From: CAYNRA01 sp046293395
GTDB taxonomy: Bacteria; Bacteroidota; Bacteroidia; Cytophagales; Spirosomataceae
Length of the DNA: 64,000 nt
NCBI GenBank assembly: GCA_046293395.1
Contig: JBKBOU010000002.1
Coordinates: forward strand, 496,001-560,000
Direction of reading: 5' to 3'
A program made the translations under genes and the position numbers. Below, piece by piece: positions 51,793 to 61,156 of the stretch. The notes below the pieces were generated by a model, which was given only the letters and a program-made list of their open reading frames with translations, did not search any database and was not told the DNA's origin. Within the stretch, counting starts at the first letter, position 1. Every line of letters begins with the position of its first letter.

Positions 51793-51840
51793 GGAAGATT
51801 ACATATTTATATAATAACTTACCCCCCTACCAAACAACAA

Positions 51841-51876
51841 AAAAGGATAGAAAGTCGCCCTTCTATCCTTTTTTTG
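51841..51876 (-). terminator. Terminator after the TonB receptor gene
   Basis: AAAAGGATAGAA / TTCTATCC with A and T runs, downstream of the minus-strand receptor gene. Confidence 0.8.
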
Positions 51877-51894
51877 TTTTTACGTATAGCTCTC

Positions 51895-54369
51895 TTAAAA
51901 CTCCACCACAAAACCAATCGTTGGGGTTACTTGTGGGTCGTTGTTAGACAAAATAAGCGGAATGGCATTTGCCCCATTGCTCGCCAACGGAAGTCCGTCT
52001 GTCGTGGCAAATCCCGAATTGTCCGCATTCCGTGCAAATGTATATTGAGGCAACGCAGGATTCGACTGCACAAACGCATTCTGAACATCTATGAATACAT
52101 CCAATGTCCATTTGTTGTAATTCCACTTTTTATCCAAACGGAAATCAAAACGACGGAATGCCGGCAATCGCTCTGTATTCAACCGATTGAAATCCAACGT
52201 CCCAACACCCAATAAGAAATAATTCTGTTGCGATGCCGCCAAATCAAATGGCGTATATGGTGCGCCTCCTTGGTACAACCACTTCAAGCCCATTTCCCAA
52301 CCACGCTTGAACTTACGCCCAAGTTGAGCCGAAATCAAATGTCTCGAATCCCACGAAGAAGGCTTCAAAACTCCGTCTATGCCTGAAAACTGGCTATTGA
52401 ACCATGTATAAGACACAACCCCAAATATATTTTTCGCTAATTTTTGTTGGAAGAAAAACTCCAATCCATACGACTGCCCTTCACCTACGGACACCGTTTT
52501 TTCGTTCCCAATTGCACCAAAATCACCTCCTTGGTTCGCCAACGAAATGCCTGTAAGTGCTGAAACCGGATAATCGTTGTACTTTTTATAGAAACCCTCC
52601 ACCGTTACCCGCGTTTGTGGACGTGGAATAAACTCCAACCCAGAAACCAAATGATCGGACTGCAAATAGTTGTTATCTCTATTCACGAAAGCATCGCCTC
52701 CGGCAGCCACATCTGGAGCTTGGTAGCCCAACACTGTATAAATTGGCGTTTTGAAATACCGACCCGCTGACGCATTGATTCTCCACTTAGGCGCTACCTG
52801 ATAACTAGCTGATAATCTTGGACTTAACGTTTCAATTGGGTTGTTCCCAGTGGTTGTGAAACTGTTCATGTCTGTGCGTAAACCTGCCGAAAGACTCAAT
52901 CTATCGTCCAAAAATTTACGCGCAATTTGGCCATACGCACCGTATTTGAAAAACTGAATATCTGTATCAAAACGAAGGGTAATTCCTGGAATTATCGCCC
53001 CATTGGGTAACTCTCTATCCCGAGATAAAATAGACAAAAAGTCATTATTGTATTTTACGTATTGTGCCACAAACCCGTAGCTATACTCCCAAGGGCCAAG
53101 GTATTTTTGTACATTAATCCGTAATTTATTCTCTATTTCTTGTGAATTACTGCCCAAAACACGGCGCGATTCCTCTTGTACACCGTCTTCAAAACGATCT
53201 AGGCGGTTATCAAACATATTCCGGCTGAGGGAAATATCCATGAAACCGTTGTTTAACAAACGTTTCAACGAGACCCCAACCGTGTAATTCCATTGGTTGA
53301 TGAGCGGATTTGAACGTAAAATATACTCTTTTTCAGGCGATGATTCTTTGGGCACGCCAAATGAAAAATCATCAATTGCTCCTACTCCAATAGCCGTTAA
53401 TGTTGTTTTTTTATTGATTTTATGCGTCACTTTGTACTGAAAATCCCAATAATTCGGACGAATCGGGAGGTCAATCGCTGAAAACAATAATTGCAGATAC
53501 GAACGTCTCACAGAACCCAGGAAGGTCGTATTTTTACCCAAAGGTCCTTCCAAGGTAGTAGCTAATTCTGTCGCACTCAATCGAATATTCCCTTGCACAC
53601 GCTCCGAGTTTCCTTCTCGTTGCTTGAACTGCAAAACAGAAGAAAGGGCGTTGTCATACCGCGCATTGAAACTACTGGAAGACAAAGTGGCGTCCTCAAT
53701 AAACGATACGTTCAAAATACCCGTTGGGCCACCCGAACTCCCCTGCGTCGCAAAGTGATTGATGACAGGAATTTCAATGCCATCCAGATAAAAAACGTTT
53801 TCATTCGGTCCGCCCCCACGGATAATCAAGTCATTCCGGAAACCACCCACAGACCCCGCAGTGCCACCCACGCCAGGTAGAACAGATAAAACACGGGAAA
53901 TATCGAAGTTCCCACCTGGGTTATTCTTGATTTCTTCTACGGATAATTTCTGAATGGAGTTGGGCGATTCAGTACTCGCCACAGAAACCGACCGATTGAC
54001 GACCACTTTTACCTCATCTAGCAGGGTCGATTCTTCCTGTAATTGGAAATTCACTTGGTTGGCATTTCCAGAAGTCACCACAATATTGTATTGAACAAAC
54101 GGAGCATACCCGACGTAAGATGCTGTTAGGTTATAACTTCCGGTCGGAATATTGTTGATTTTATAACGACCATCAATGTCTGTTTGCGCACCTAAATTTA
54201 GCCCAGCTATCTGGATTGTAACACCGATGAGCGGTTCTTGCGACTTTTTATCAAGGACAATACCTTGAATTTGCCCTGTGCGAACCGTTTGCGCAGAAAG
54301 AGAAGTCCATTGAATGAACCACAAAAAGATACCTATACACGATAGGATTTGTCCAATTTTACGTTGCAT
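51895..54369 (-). CDS. TonB-dependent receptor with CarboxypepD_reg domain
   Basis: Outer-membrane importer powered by TonB. 824 residues: signal peptide, CarboxypepD_reg-like domain (GQIQGIVLDKKSQEPLIGVTI ... DGRYKINNIPTGSYNLTASYVGY, about 32-115), plug domain (VSRVLSVLPGVGGTAGSVGGFRNDLIIRGG), and a 22-strand barrel ending in VEF. No SusD partner is adjacent, so it is more likely a siderophore, metal or peptide receptor than a glycan importer; substrate unknown. Confidence 0.9.
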   Translation of the reverse strand: MQRKIGQILSCIGIFLWFIQWTSLSAQTVRTGQIQGIVLDKKSQEPLIGVTIQIAGLNLGAQTDIDGRYKINNIPTGSYNLTASYVGYAPFVQYNIVVTSGNANQVNFQLQEESTLLDEVKVVVNRSVSVASTESPNSIQKLSVEEIKNNPGGNFDISRVLSVLPGVGGTAGSVGGFRNDLIIRGGGPNENVFYLDGIEIPVINHFATQGSSGGPTGILNVSFIEDATLSSSSFNARYDNALSSVLQFKQREGNSERVQGNIRLSATELATTLEGPLGKNTTFLGSVRRSYLQLLFSAIDLPIRPNYWDFQYKVTHKINKKTTLTAIGVGAIDDFSFGVPKESSPEKEYILRSNPLINQWNYTVGVSLKRLLNNGFMDISLSRNMFDNRLDRFEDGVQEESRRVLGSNSQEIENKLRINVQKYLGPWEYSYGFVAQYVKYNNDFLSILSRDRELPNGAIIPGITLRFDTDIQFFKYGAYGQIARKFLDDRLSLSAGLRTDMNSFTTTGNNPIETLSPRLSASYQVAPKWRINASAGRYFKTPIYTVLGYQAPDVAAGGDAFVNRDNNYLQSDHLVSGLEFIPRPQTRVTVEGFYKKYNDYPVSALTGISLANQGGDFGAIGNEKTVSVGEGQSYGLEFFFQQKLAKNIFGVVSYTWFNSQFSGIDGVLKPSSWDSRHLISAQLGRKFKRGWEMGLKWLYQGGAPYTPFDLAASQQNYFLLGVGTLDFNRLNTERLPAFRRFDFRLDKKWNYNKWTLDVFIDVQNAFVQSNPALPQYTFARNADNSGFATTDGLPLASNGANAIPLILSNNDPQVTPTIGFVVEF

Positions 54370-54451
54370 GAAGTGAATGGTTTAGAAGTTTTCCATTGAT
54401 ATAACCTATTAGAAACCTCCTACAGCAACGATGGTTTTAGAAAAAAGAAAA

Positions 54452-54664
54452 TTAACCCCAACTTTCGTTTAAATCTTCTTTTTGATTTGATGAATGGTCA
54501 AAATTCTTGATAGCTTGCCGAATGAAAAGTCGCTCATAATGTCGATTTCTCCTCCCCTTTTTCGCATCTGCCCGCTTTTCATTCCGTTTATCAATAACGA
54601 TTTCAGAAAGCCTGTTTAAGTCCGCTAATTCCTGAAAATCTTTGGGTGAATTTCTTTTTGGCAT
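54452..54664 (-). CDS. Small hypothetical protein (70 aa)
   Basis: 70 residues, highly charged (DKRNEKRADAKKGRRNRHYE) and mostly helical, with no signal peptide. Located between two unrelated genes on opposite strands; the ATG at 54664 is followed by a coherent frame with no overlap. No family recognised; a nucleic-acid or ribosome association is conceivable because of the basic character. Confidence 0.6.
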   Translation of the reverse strand: MPKRNSPKDFQELADLNRLSEIVIDKRNEKRADAKKGRRNRHYERLFIRQAIKNFDHSSNQKEDLNESWG

Positions 54665-54758
54665 AAGTAACGACGAATTTCATTTGCCCAAAGTAACTTT
54701 GTGAGTTAAATTCTTGTTTGAAAATAATCGACATTCATCCTCGCTAGTTTCTATTTTT

Positions 54759-56405
54759 ATGAATAACCAACAAAACATTCACAACAAGCCGTCTATCATC
54801 CGATTGCCTTTGGTGATTGGCGTGAGTATTTCGCTTGGCTTGTACTTAGGCGCGACTTTTTTCGGCAAGTCAGACGAGACAGCAACCCTGATTGGCCCCA
54901 AAAATGCCTCTCTGCTAAAAGAAATTCTACAACATATTGATGAAAGCTACGTCGATCCTGTAGATACAGATACACTTCTCGACTACGGCATTACGAAAAT
55001 GCTTGAAAAATTAGACCCACATACATCGTATATCCCTGTAGAAGAAGCCGAGGCCGTGCGTTCTCAATTACAAAGTGGTTTTGATGGAATTGGAGTTGAA
55101 TTTAATGTTTTCAATGATTCCGTTTTTGTTGTAACTCCGTTAGCAGGAGGCCCTTCTGAAGCTGCAGGAATCCGGAGTGGAGATATTATTCTCTCCGCTG
55201 ACGGTCAATCTCTGACAGGTAAAAAAGCAGCAACCGCAGATGTGTATAAAGTCCTCCGAGGCCCTAAAAACTCCAAAGTTACTTTGCAAATCAAACGACG
55301 TGGATATGCCAAACCTTTGCCTTTCACTATTGTCCGCGATAAAATTCCAACATTTTCCATTGATGCCGCTTACCTCATGGAAGATAAAAAAACGGGATTT
55401 ATTCGGGTGAATCGGTTTGCAGAAACGACCTACGACGAATTTAAAAAACATACCGAAACGCTCCTAAAATCAGGGATGAAACAGCTCATCCTAGACTTGC
55501 GTGGCAACCCCGGCGGCTATATGGATCGTGCAACTGATATGCTGGACGAATTTATCGAGGGCGACGGCTTACTTCTTTACACAGAGGGACAAGACAGACG
55601 AAATAACCAACGTGTTTTTGCTGGTAAAAAAGGTCTTTTGGAAAAAACACCCGTTGTCGTGCTCATCGACGAAGGAAGTGCCTCTGCTTCCGAAATTGTA
55701 TCAGGAACATTGCAAGATTATGACCGTGCCTGGATTGTAGGCCGCAGGACATTCGGAAAAGGACTCGTACAGGCGCCTATTCCACTGAGCAACGGCGCAG
55801 AACTCCGTCTTACGATTTCCAGATATTATATTCCAAGTAAAAGAAGTATTCAAAAACCGTTTGTATCCGGAGATGTAGAAGGCTACCAAGCAGAGAGATA
55901 TACGCGAAATACACAAAAACAAGATTCGACACAAGTCAAAACTGTCTATAAAACACTTGGTGGACGTCCTGTTTTTGGTGGGGGTGGAATTACACCCGAC
56001 GTCATCGTTCCGGCAGATACCAGCTTCTTGACCGTCGGACTTATTGATTTATTTAATCAAAATATCTTGCAAGAATTTACCCTTGAATACACTGCGGCAA
56101 ATCAAAAAGAGTGGCAAGCCAAAGGATTTGCAGCTTTTCAGAAATCATTTTTTGTGAATGACAACCAAGTCGAAGCTATTTTTCAAATGGCAAAAAGAGC
56201 GGGTGTTGTCATTGATAAAAAAGCCATTCAGCCTTCCATTCCGTACATAAAAACACAAGTGAAAGCGCTTATCGCACGTACTATTTGGCAGTCAAGAAAT
56301 GCGGATGGCTTAAATAATGCGTACTATCAAATTGTTCAGGAACGCGACAGAGAAATCAAAGCAGCTTTGGGACAGATGAGTAAGGCGGCTCAGTTCGCAC
56401 AATAA
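54759..56405 (+). CDS. C-terminal processing serine protease (S41, CtpA/Prc type)
   Basis: Periplasmic tail-specific protease. About 548 residues from the ATG at 54759; a TTG at 54714 would add 15 unneeded residues. N-terminal anchor (IRLPLVIGVSISLGLYLGATF), PDZ domain (GIGVEFNVFNDSVFVVTPLAGGPSEAAGIRSGDIILSADG), then the catalytic dyad: Ser in DEGSASASEIVSGTLQDY and Lys in GRRTFGKGLVQ. Divergent from the 70-aa gene. Confidence 0.92.
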   Translation: MNNQQNIHNKPSIIRLPLVIGVSISLGLYLGATFFGKSDETATLIGPKNASLLKEILQHIDESYVDPVDTDTLLDYGITKMLEKLDPHTSYIPVEEAEAVRSQLQSGFDGIGVEFNVFNDSVFVVTPLAGGPSEAAGIRSGDIILSADGQSLTGKKAATADVYKVLRGPKNSKVTLQIKRRGYAKPLPFTIVRDKIPTFSIDAAYLMEDKKTGFIRVNRFAETTYDEFKKHTETLLKSGMKQLILDLRGNPGGYMDRATDMLDEFIEGDGLLLYTEGQDRRNNQRVFAGKKGLLEKTPVVVLIDEGSASASEIVSGTLQDYDRAWIVGRRTFGKGLVQAPIPLSNGAELRLTISRYYIPSKRSIQKPFVSGDVEGYQAERYTRNTQKQDSTQVKTVYKTLGGRPVFGGGGITPDVIVPADTSFLTVGLIDLFNQNILQEFTLEYTAANQKEWQAKGFAAFQKSFFVNDNQVEAIFQMAKRAGVVIDKKAIQPSIPYIKTQVKALIARTIWQSRNADGLNNAYYQIVQERDREIKAALGQMSKAAQFAQ

Positions 56406-56411
56406 AAAACA

Positions 56412-56440
56412 AAAAAGGCTAGTTTTTACTAGCCTTTTTA
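56412..56440 (+). terminator. Terminator after the protease gene
   Basis: AAAAAGGCTAGT / ACTAGCCTTTTT with a TTTT loop. Confidence 0.87.
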
Positions 56441-56471
56441 CTTGATAATCAACTAATTAAAAAAAGAAAGT

Positions 56472-56804
56472 ATGAAATGGGTTTATTTATGTATGGCTAT
56501 TTTCGCGGAAGTCATAGGAACATCCGCTCTCCGTTTTTCTGAGGGATTCACCAAACCGATTCCCTCCTTGCTTGTCGTGATTGGGTACGGCATTGCTTTT
56601 TATTGCCTTTCCTTAACACTCAAAGAAATGTCTGTTGGTATTGCTTACGCTGTCTGGTCTGGGGTCGGCACGGTACTTATCGCTCTATCGGGATACCTGT
56701 TTTTCAAACAAAATCTGGACACACCCGCCCTTCTTGGACTTATCTTGATTATTGCCGGGGTTCTCGTCATTAATCTATTCTCAAAAACAGTTTCTAATCA
56801 TTGA
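56472..56804 (+). CDS. EmrE-type small multidrug resistance transporter
   Basis: 110 residues with four helices. The sequence follows EmrE closely: AEVIGTSALRFSEGFTKPIPS (E13 aligns with the essential Glu14), GIAYAVWSGVG, and ILIIAGVLVINLFSKT. As a dual-topology dimer it should export cationic compounds. Convergent with the ebo cluster. Confidence 0.9.
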   Translation: MKWVYLCMAIFAEVIGTSALRFSEGFTKPIPSLLVVIGYGIAFYCLSLTLKEMSVGIAYAVWSGVGTVLIALSGYLFFKQNLDTPALLGLILIIAGVLVINLFSKTVSNH

Positions 56805-56852
56805 AAAAATCTCGTTTCCCCTTATTTCAAAAGATAGGAAACGAGACTTTTT
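56804..56852. terminator. Bidirectional terminator between the SMR gene and eboD
   Basis: TCTCGTTTCC (56810-56819) / GGAAACGAGA (56837-56846) with flanking A and T runs; it touches the stop codons on both sides. Confidence 0.8.
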
Positions 56853-57999
56853 ATTCATGTACCGTATCCAACTGGGCTAAAAATTGAACTGCTTTTTCAA
56901 TAAAAGTCTCGTTCATTTCATGTACTTCCACGCCTTTGCCAAGCGACTGCAACAACGTAATTGTCAACGCGCCTCCCAAATGTTCTTGAAATTCCCTCAA
57001 TCCTGAAATTAATGTATCTACCTGTAAATCAGCATGATACAATTGAAATCCAAGTGATTTTAAGACCTGATATACACGTTCAAAATCGGCTAGTGACAAC
57101 CAACCCAACAAATGGGAATAATACGTATCGAGGGCAATGCCTATGGCTACGGCTTCTCCATGCTTGACCGTGTAGTTTGTCAAATGTTCCAATTTATGTG
57201 CAGCCCAATGTCCAAAATCCAAAGGCCGCGCAGAGCCTCTTTCGAACGGGTCGCCTGATGCGATGTGGTTGAGATGAAGTTGTGCACAGCGAATGATTTG
57301 TTCTTGCATCACAGCTGAATTTCTAGCACAAATAGCTTGTGCATTTATTTCCAGCCATTCAAAAAACGCTTTGTCTTTTATCAACGCTACTTTTACAGCC
57401 TCCGCAACACCCGAACGCCAATCTCTGTCGCCCAACGTAGTGAGAAAGGTAAAATCATTGAAAACCGCAGACGGAGGCGAAAATGTACCTAAATAGTTCT
57501 TTTTTCCATAAAAATTGACACTGTTCTTCACGCCTACCCCTGAATCATTCTGGGATAATACGGTCGTCGGGATACGAATATGACGTACGCCTCGGTGTGA
57601 AATCGCGCACGCGTAGCCCACCATATCCAAAAGCGCACCTCCACCGATTGCTGCTACGTAGGAATGTCTGTCTATGCCGTGTTGATGAATAACTGCTAAC
57701 ATTTTTTCTAAATAAACTGGCTCATTTTTCACTGCTTCACCACTCGGAATCACCACCAATTCACGCACCATTTGTACGTCTTGCAACGCAGCCATGTAGT
57801 CTGTAATCCCGCGGTACAAATAATCATGCGCATTCAGAACCTCTTCGTCCAAGACAAAAAGAAGTTTTTGAGTATGCCCGTTTACGCGATTTTCTTGTAA
57901 AAATGTAGCCAAATGTGGGTTTTCAAGGTCGAATAATCGTTCTGTAAAACAGACTTGGTAGCGGTAATTCACCGTGAAATTTTGGGTAAGTATCGTCAT
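56851..57999 (-). CDS. eboD: EboD, 3-dehydroquinate synthase-like protein
   Basis: Sugar-phosphate-cyclase family member found in the ebo cluster. 382 residues. AIGGGALLDMVGYACAISHRG, NDSGVGVKNSVNFYGKKNYLGTF and DFGHWAAHKLE (metal-binding His) are clear. It is DHQS-like, but the neighbours (eboA, eboB, eboC) show it belongs to the ebo pathway rather than shikimate synthesis. It ends the operon; eboE and eboF are missing. Confidence 0.87.
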   Translation of the reverse strand: MTILTQNFTVNYRYQVCFTERLFDLENPHLATFLQENRVNGHTQKLLFVLDEEVLNAHDYLYRGITDYMAALQDVQMVRELVVIPSGEAVKNEPVYLEKMLAVIHQHGIDRHSYVAAIGGGALLDMVGYACAISHRGVRHIRIPTTVLSQNDSGVGVKNSVNFYGKKNYLGTFSPPSAVFNDFTFLTTLGDRDWRSGVAEAVKVALIKDKAFFEWLEINAQAICARNSAVMQEQIIRCAQLHLNHIASGDPFERGSARPLDFGHWAAHKLEHLTNYTVKHGEAVAIGIALDTYYSHLLGWLSLADFERVYQVLKSLGFQLYHADLQVDTLISGLREFQEHLGGALTITLLQSLGKGVEVHEMNETFIEKAVQFLAQLDTVHE

Positions 58000-58055
58000 A
58001 TTTGAAGTAACGTTGTGTGCGGATAGTTGAATAATTACCTACTTCGGAAAAATGT

Positions 58056-58940
58056 TTAGGTTACGGCAAACATACGAGCTAACCGCATGGAAAGAGGTAG
58101 AAGAAATGTGACACAACTAGCTAATATCCAGTCACCTGATAAGCTAATCCAAGAAGCATTCATCATGATTAATCCTAGAACGCCTGCTTTTACTGCCAAC
58201 CCAATGTTTTTTCCAATCGGTTCTTGGTACGCTTTGTACAACGGCGGGAAGATAAGATAGGCATGAAATCCGACGAACACGGCGGTCGTCAGAAGTTGTC
58301 CTTTCTCAAAAGACAAAACCAATTGGGTTCCTTGAATCACAAGATAGGTCAAGCCCGCCAAAAGCATCGTCTTGGACTTTCCGCCATGTACTTCGCCCCG
58401 ACTTATCAGCGTGATAGCGGCAATATACAAAACAGGAAAAACCATTAGCCAGCTGACTTCCAGCCAATTAGGTAAAATAGACATCCCCAACATGAGATTT
58501 CCGCCACGGCACAATCCCATATTCAAAGGACCGAACCAACTTTGGTGTTTGCCCCAACTGTCGTAAATCATGGCACAAACAGCAATTCCGATGGCTAGAT
58601 ACATGCTTGTTAGTCCGACGATTCGGCTGGCGACAATCCCGACAACAAATAAAATGACCGCAAAACGAAAGGCGTCTGCCAAAGAGATGCGTTTACTTGG
58701 GATGGGGCGTTCTGGTCGCTCTTTTGCGTCGAGGTCGGCATCACAAACATCGTTATAGACGATTCCTCCCCCATAAAGCCCCATGGTTGCCACCAATAAA
58801 GCGACGAGCGCAATTGGAGAAACAGCAGCGCCTGTTCCTGTAAAAAGTACCCAACCAGCCAAAGAAGCACCTGCAAGGACATCTGTAAAGGCAGTCACGA
58901 CATTAGCTGGGCGAAGCAATTGAAGATAAGTTCGTACCAT
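58056..58940 (-). CDS. eboC: EboC, UbiA-family prenyltransferase
   Basis: Membrane prenyltransferase. 294 residues with about nine helices. The first Asp-rich motif is NDVCDADLDAKERPERPIPS; the second is less clear (IYDSWGKHQ). In the ebo cluster such enzymes probably attach an isoprenoid to an unknown core. It overlaps eboB by 1 bp (TAATG-like junction), so they are coupled. Confidence 0.87.
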   Translation of the reverse strand: MVRTYLQLLRPANVVTAFTDVLAGASLAGWVLFTGTGAAVSPIALVALLVATMGLYGGGIVYNDVCDADLDAKERPERPIPSKRISLADAFRFAVILFVVGIVASRIVGLTSMYLAIGIAVCAMIYDSWGKHQSWFGPLNMGLCRGGNLMLGMSILPNWLEVSWLMVFPVLYIAAITLISRGEVHGGKSKTMLLAGLTYLVIQGTQLVLSFEKGQLLTTAVFVGFHAYLIFPPLYKAYQEPIGKNIGLAVKAGVLGLIMMNASWISLSGDWILASCVTFLLPLSMRLARMFAVT

Positions 58941-59959
58941 TAGCGAATCAGTAAATCATTTTTATTTATTCTTGGTTGTTGTCCACCACGTAAAATGGTA
59001 TTTCCGTTGAACGTCTGCGATTGGTCAATGGAACTTGGATTTTCGAAATCTTCCAAGTGAATTTGACCACTTTGTGCAAACGCATCAATGGCGTTTTGGT
59101 ACGTCACTTTGCGAATATCCTCCTCCGAAATCCCTTTTATTTTCATTAAGGCAGCTGTTTTCGGTACAGCTAATGGGTCGCTAATGCCCCAATCAGCGGC
59201 AGAATTGACCATAATTCGATCAGAACCGTACTGTTTGACAATCTCGACCATCCGTTCGTTCCCCATTTTGGTAAACGGATAAATAGTAAAAGCGGCATAA
59301 AAACCTTGGTCTAGGACTTGTTTGACGGTTTCCTCGTTGTTGTGGTCAATGATGACCATTTCTGGGGCGATGCCGTGTTCGAGGGCGATTGCCATGCTTT
59401 TTTCAGTTCCTTGTTTTTTATTTCGGTGCGGCGTATGTACCTGCACGGGCAAGCCTGCTTCTTTGGCGAGTTCAAGTTGGGCGCGGTAATATTTTTCTTC
59501 GGCGGCGGTTTGGTCGTCGAAACCAATTTCACCCACGCCTACCACTCCTTCTTTATATAAATAGAGTGGAAGAATTTCCAGGACTTGCTCGGCGAGTGCT
59601 TCGTTATTGGCTTCGCGGGAGTTGAGTCCAATCGTACAATAATGTTTGATACCAAATTGGGAAGACCGAAAACGCTCCCATCCGATTAAACTATTGAAAT
59701 AATCTTGAAAAGTAGAAAGTCCGGTTCTGGGTTGTCCTAACCAAAAAGCGGGCTCAATGATGGCAGCAACACCGGCATCTGCCAGCGCCTGGTAGTCGTC
59801 GGTAGTACGGGAAGTCATGTGAATATGCGGGTCAAAAAAACGCATTCCTTCTATGTACGTCCGGTAATCTTGTTGCACAACCGAGGCCGTTTGTTCTTCT
59901 TCTTGAGAGCCTTCAAAGTGAGAAGGATGTCCTGTGGTATTGTCGTGTAGTGAACACAT
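58940..59959 (-). CDS. eboB: EboB, TatD-like metal-dependent hydrolase
   Basis: 339 residues of the TatD/amidohydrolase fold. Metal ligands: FFDPHIHM (H45, H47), GVGEIGFDD, QVHTPHRNK, IIDHNNEE and NSAADWG. A second domain-like tail follows residue 300. Together with EboA and EboC it forms the core of the ebo cluster, required in cyanobacteria for export of a scytonemin precursor. Confidence 0.87.
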   Translation of the reverse strand: MCSLHDNTTGHPSHFEGSQEEEQTASVVQQDYRTYIEGMRFFDPHIHMTSRTTDDYQALADAGVAAIIEPAFWLGQPRTGLSTFQDYFNSLIGWERFRSSQFGIKHYCTIGLNSREANNEALAEQVLEILPLYLYKEGVVGVGEIGFDDQTAAEEKYYRAQLELAKEAGLPVQVHTPHRNKKQGTEKSMAIALEHGIAPEMVIIDHNNEETVKQVLDQGFYAAFTIYPFTKMGNERMVEIVKQYGSDRIMVNSAADWGISDPLAVPKTAALMKIKGISEEDIRKVTYQNAIDAFAQSGQIHLEDFENPSSIDQSQTFNGNTILRGGQQPRINKNDLLIR

Positions 59960-59974
59960 AATCAGTTGATTAAT

Positions 59975-60730
59975 TTATACTAATGTAAACCAAGTGGTTG
60001 AAAAATCAGGGGATTTTTGTTGCAGAAAAAGCGCGGCGCGTTGGTCTTGTACATCATCAGAGGCTGCCAAGCGTGAAATCATTTGGGGTTCTTCTGGGAA
60101 AGACATATCTGCCACGAGACACCACGCAAATGCGGGTATTCTTCTACCGGCTGCCCATCTTTCTTGGGCTAACAGACAAATATCGTGTGCCAATGTTGGA
60201 TTTTTTCGTTCGAGTAATCCATGAATTTCAGCGAGGGGTTGGTCGTTGAAAATGGCTTTCAGGACGAGCTGATTCCATGCCAACTCAGAGAAATGAGAAG
60301 CCGGGTAAGGGTTTCCGAGTGCCATTGCGGCAAAAACATGCGTTACATTTGACCGGATGGCGTCTGTTGCACGCAAAAGCCATTCCGTTGGATGGGAGAG
60401 ATAGGGCAAACTACTGTACAAGGCTACCGCTTCTTGCAGTTCGGCGGTATCAAACAACGTATGTATTTTTTGGGTAGCGGCAGCCGCATCTAGTTGCAAG
60501 ACACAATAGATACGCACGAGGCGGTCGAGCGTCCAGCGTTGTGCTTTTGCTTGCGTTGCCATGTATTTAGGCAGATAACTGAAAGTCAAGGGTTTGCGTT
60601 GGATTTTACGAGGAGTCATGACAAAGGCTCTTTCAAGCGGGATGTCGGTGAGCGTACCAAACCATGCCAGCTCATCGGGGTTGAGTTGTGCTGAGATGGC
60701 GCCACGAAGCTCCTCCAGTAGGTCGTTCAT
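59975..60730 (-). CDS. eboA: EboA-domain protein
   Basis: About 251 residues from the ATG at 60730 (MNDLLEELRGAISAQLNPDE); the frame to 60763 adds 11 residues. Mostly helical, with VIRSNVTHVFAAMALGNPYPASHF in the centre, a stretch characteristic of EboA (here AIRSNVTHVFAAMALGNPYP). Function in the pathway unknown. First gene of the ebo unit; 15 bp before eboB. Confidence 0.83.
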   Translation of the reverse strand: MNDLLEELRGAISAQLNPDELAWFGTLTDIPLERAFVMTPRKIQRKPLTFSYLPKYMATQAKAQRWTLDRLVRIYCVLQLDAAAATQKIHTLFDTAELQEAVALYSSLPYLSHPTEWLLRATDAIRSNVTHVFAAMALGNPYPASHFSELAWNQLVLKAIFNDQPLAEIHGLLERKNPTLAHDICLLAQERWAAGRRIPAFAWCLVADMSFPEEPQMISRLAASDDVQDQRAALFLQQKSPDFSTTWFTLV

Positions 60731-60851
60731 GTTTGAAAAGGTGTAGTGGTTGAATAAGAGCAAAACTACAAAAATAAGAGAGGAATGGTAAGGAATTGGG
60801 AGAAATTCGCTTCATCTGTGGATGAAAGACACAATTACGCAATAAAATCTT

Positions 60852-60937
60852 GCGTGAGGGATTGCAGTGGAAATCCTTTTTGTGAGGTACGAACAAAAAG
60901 ATTGCAACGAAAAGCCCGACCCGCTAGGGGCACGCCC
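60852..60937. repeat. Palindromic intergenic element
   Basis: In the 426-bp gap 60731-61156. Outer GCGTG / CACGC, inner CTTTTTGT (60876-60883) / ACAAAAAG (60893-60900) with partly paired sides (GATTGCAGTGGAAATC and GATTGCAACGAAAAGCCC). It resembles dispersed palindromes of many Bacteroidota genomes (from memory). Otherwise the gap holds only a terminator. Confidence 0.5.
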
Positions 60938-60990
60938 AAAAAAGGAAAAAATGTTTTCGCTTTCTCGTAAAATTTTGAGGAAATGTATGA

Positions 60991-61022
60991 AAAAAGCCGC
61001 AGCTAATCTAACTGCGGCTTTC
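60991..61022 (-). terminator. Terminator after the TIM-barrel gene
   Basis: AAAGCCGCAG / CTGCGGCTTT (60993-61002 and 61012-61021), T run on the minus strand. Confidence 0.8.
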
Positions 61023-61156
61023 TATAACCCACTCAACCCTATATAACATATTGTGAATCTACACGATGTATCTTTTTATTTCTTCCACAAAGATAGACTG
61101 TCGCACGCACGTTTTATGTGACATTGGTTACAGTGGTTTGTATTTTTTGAAAAAAA

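Noticed and set aside
56851..57999. True aroB partner of aroE
   Set aside because: The gene is embedded in eboABCD and is better called EboD.
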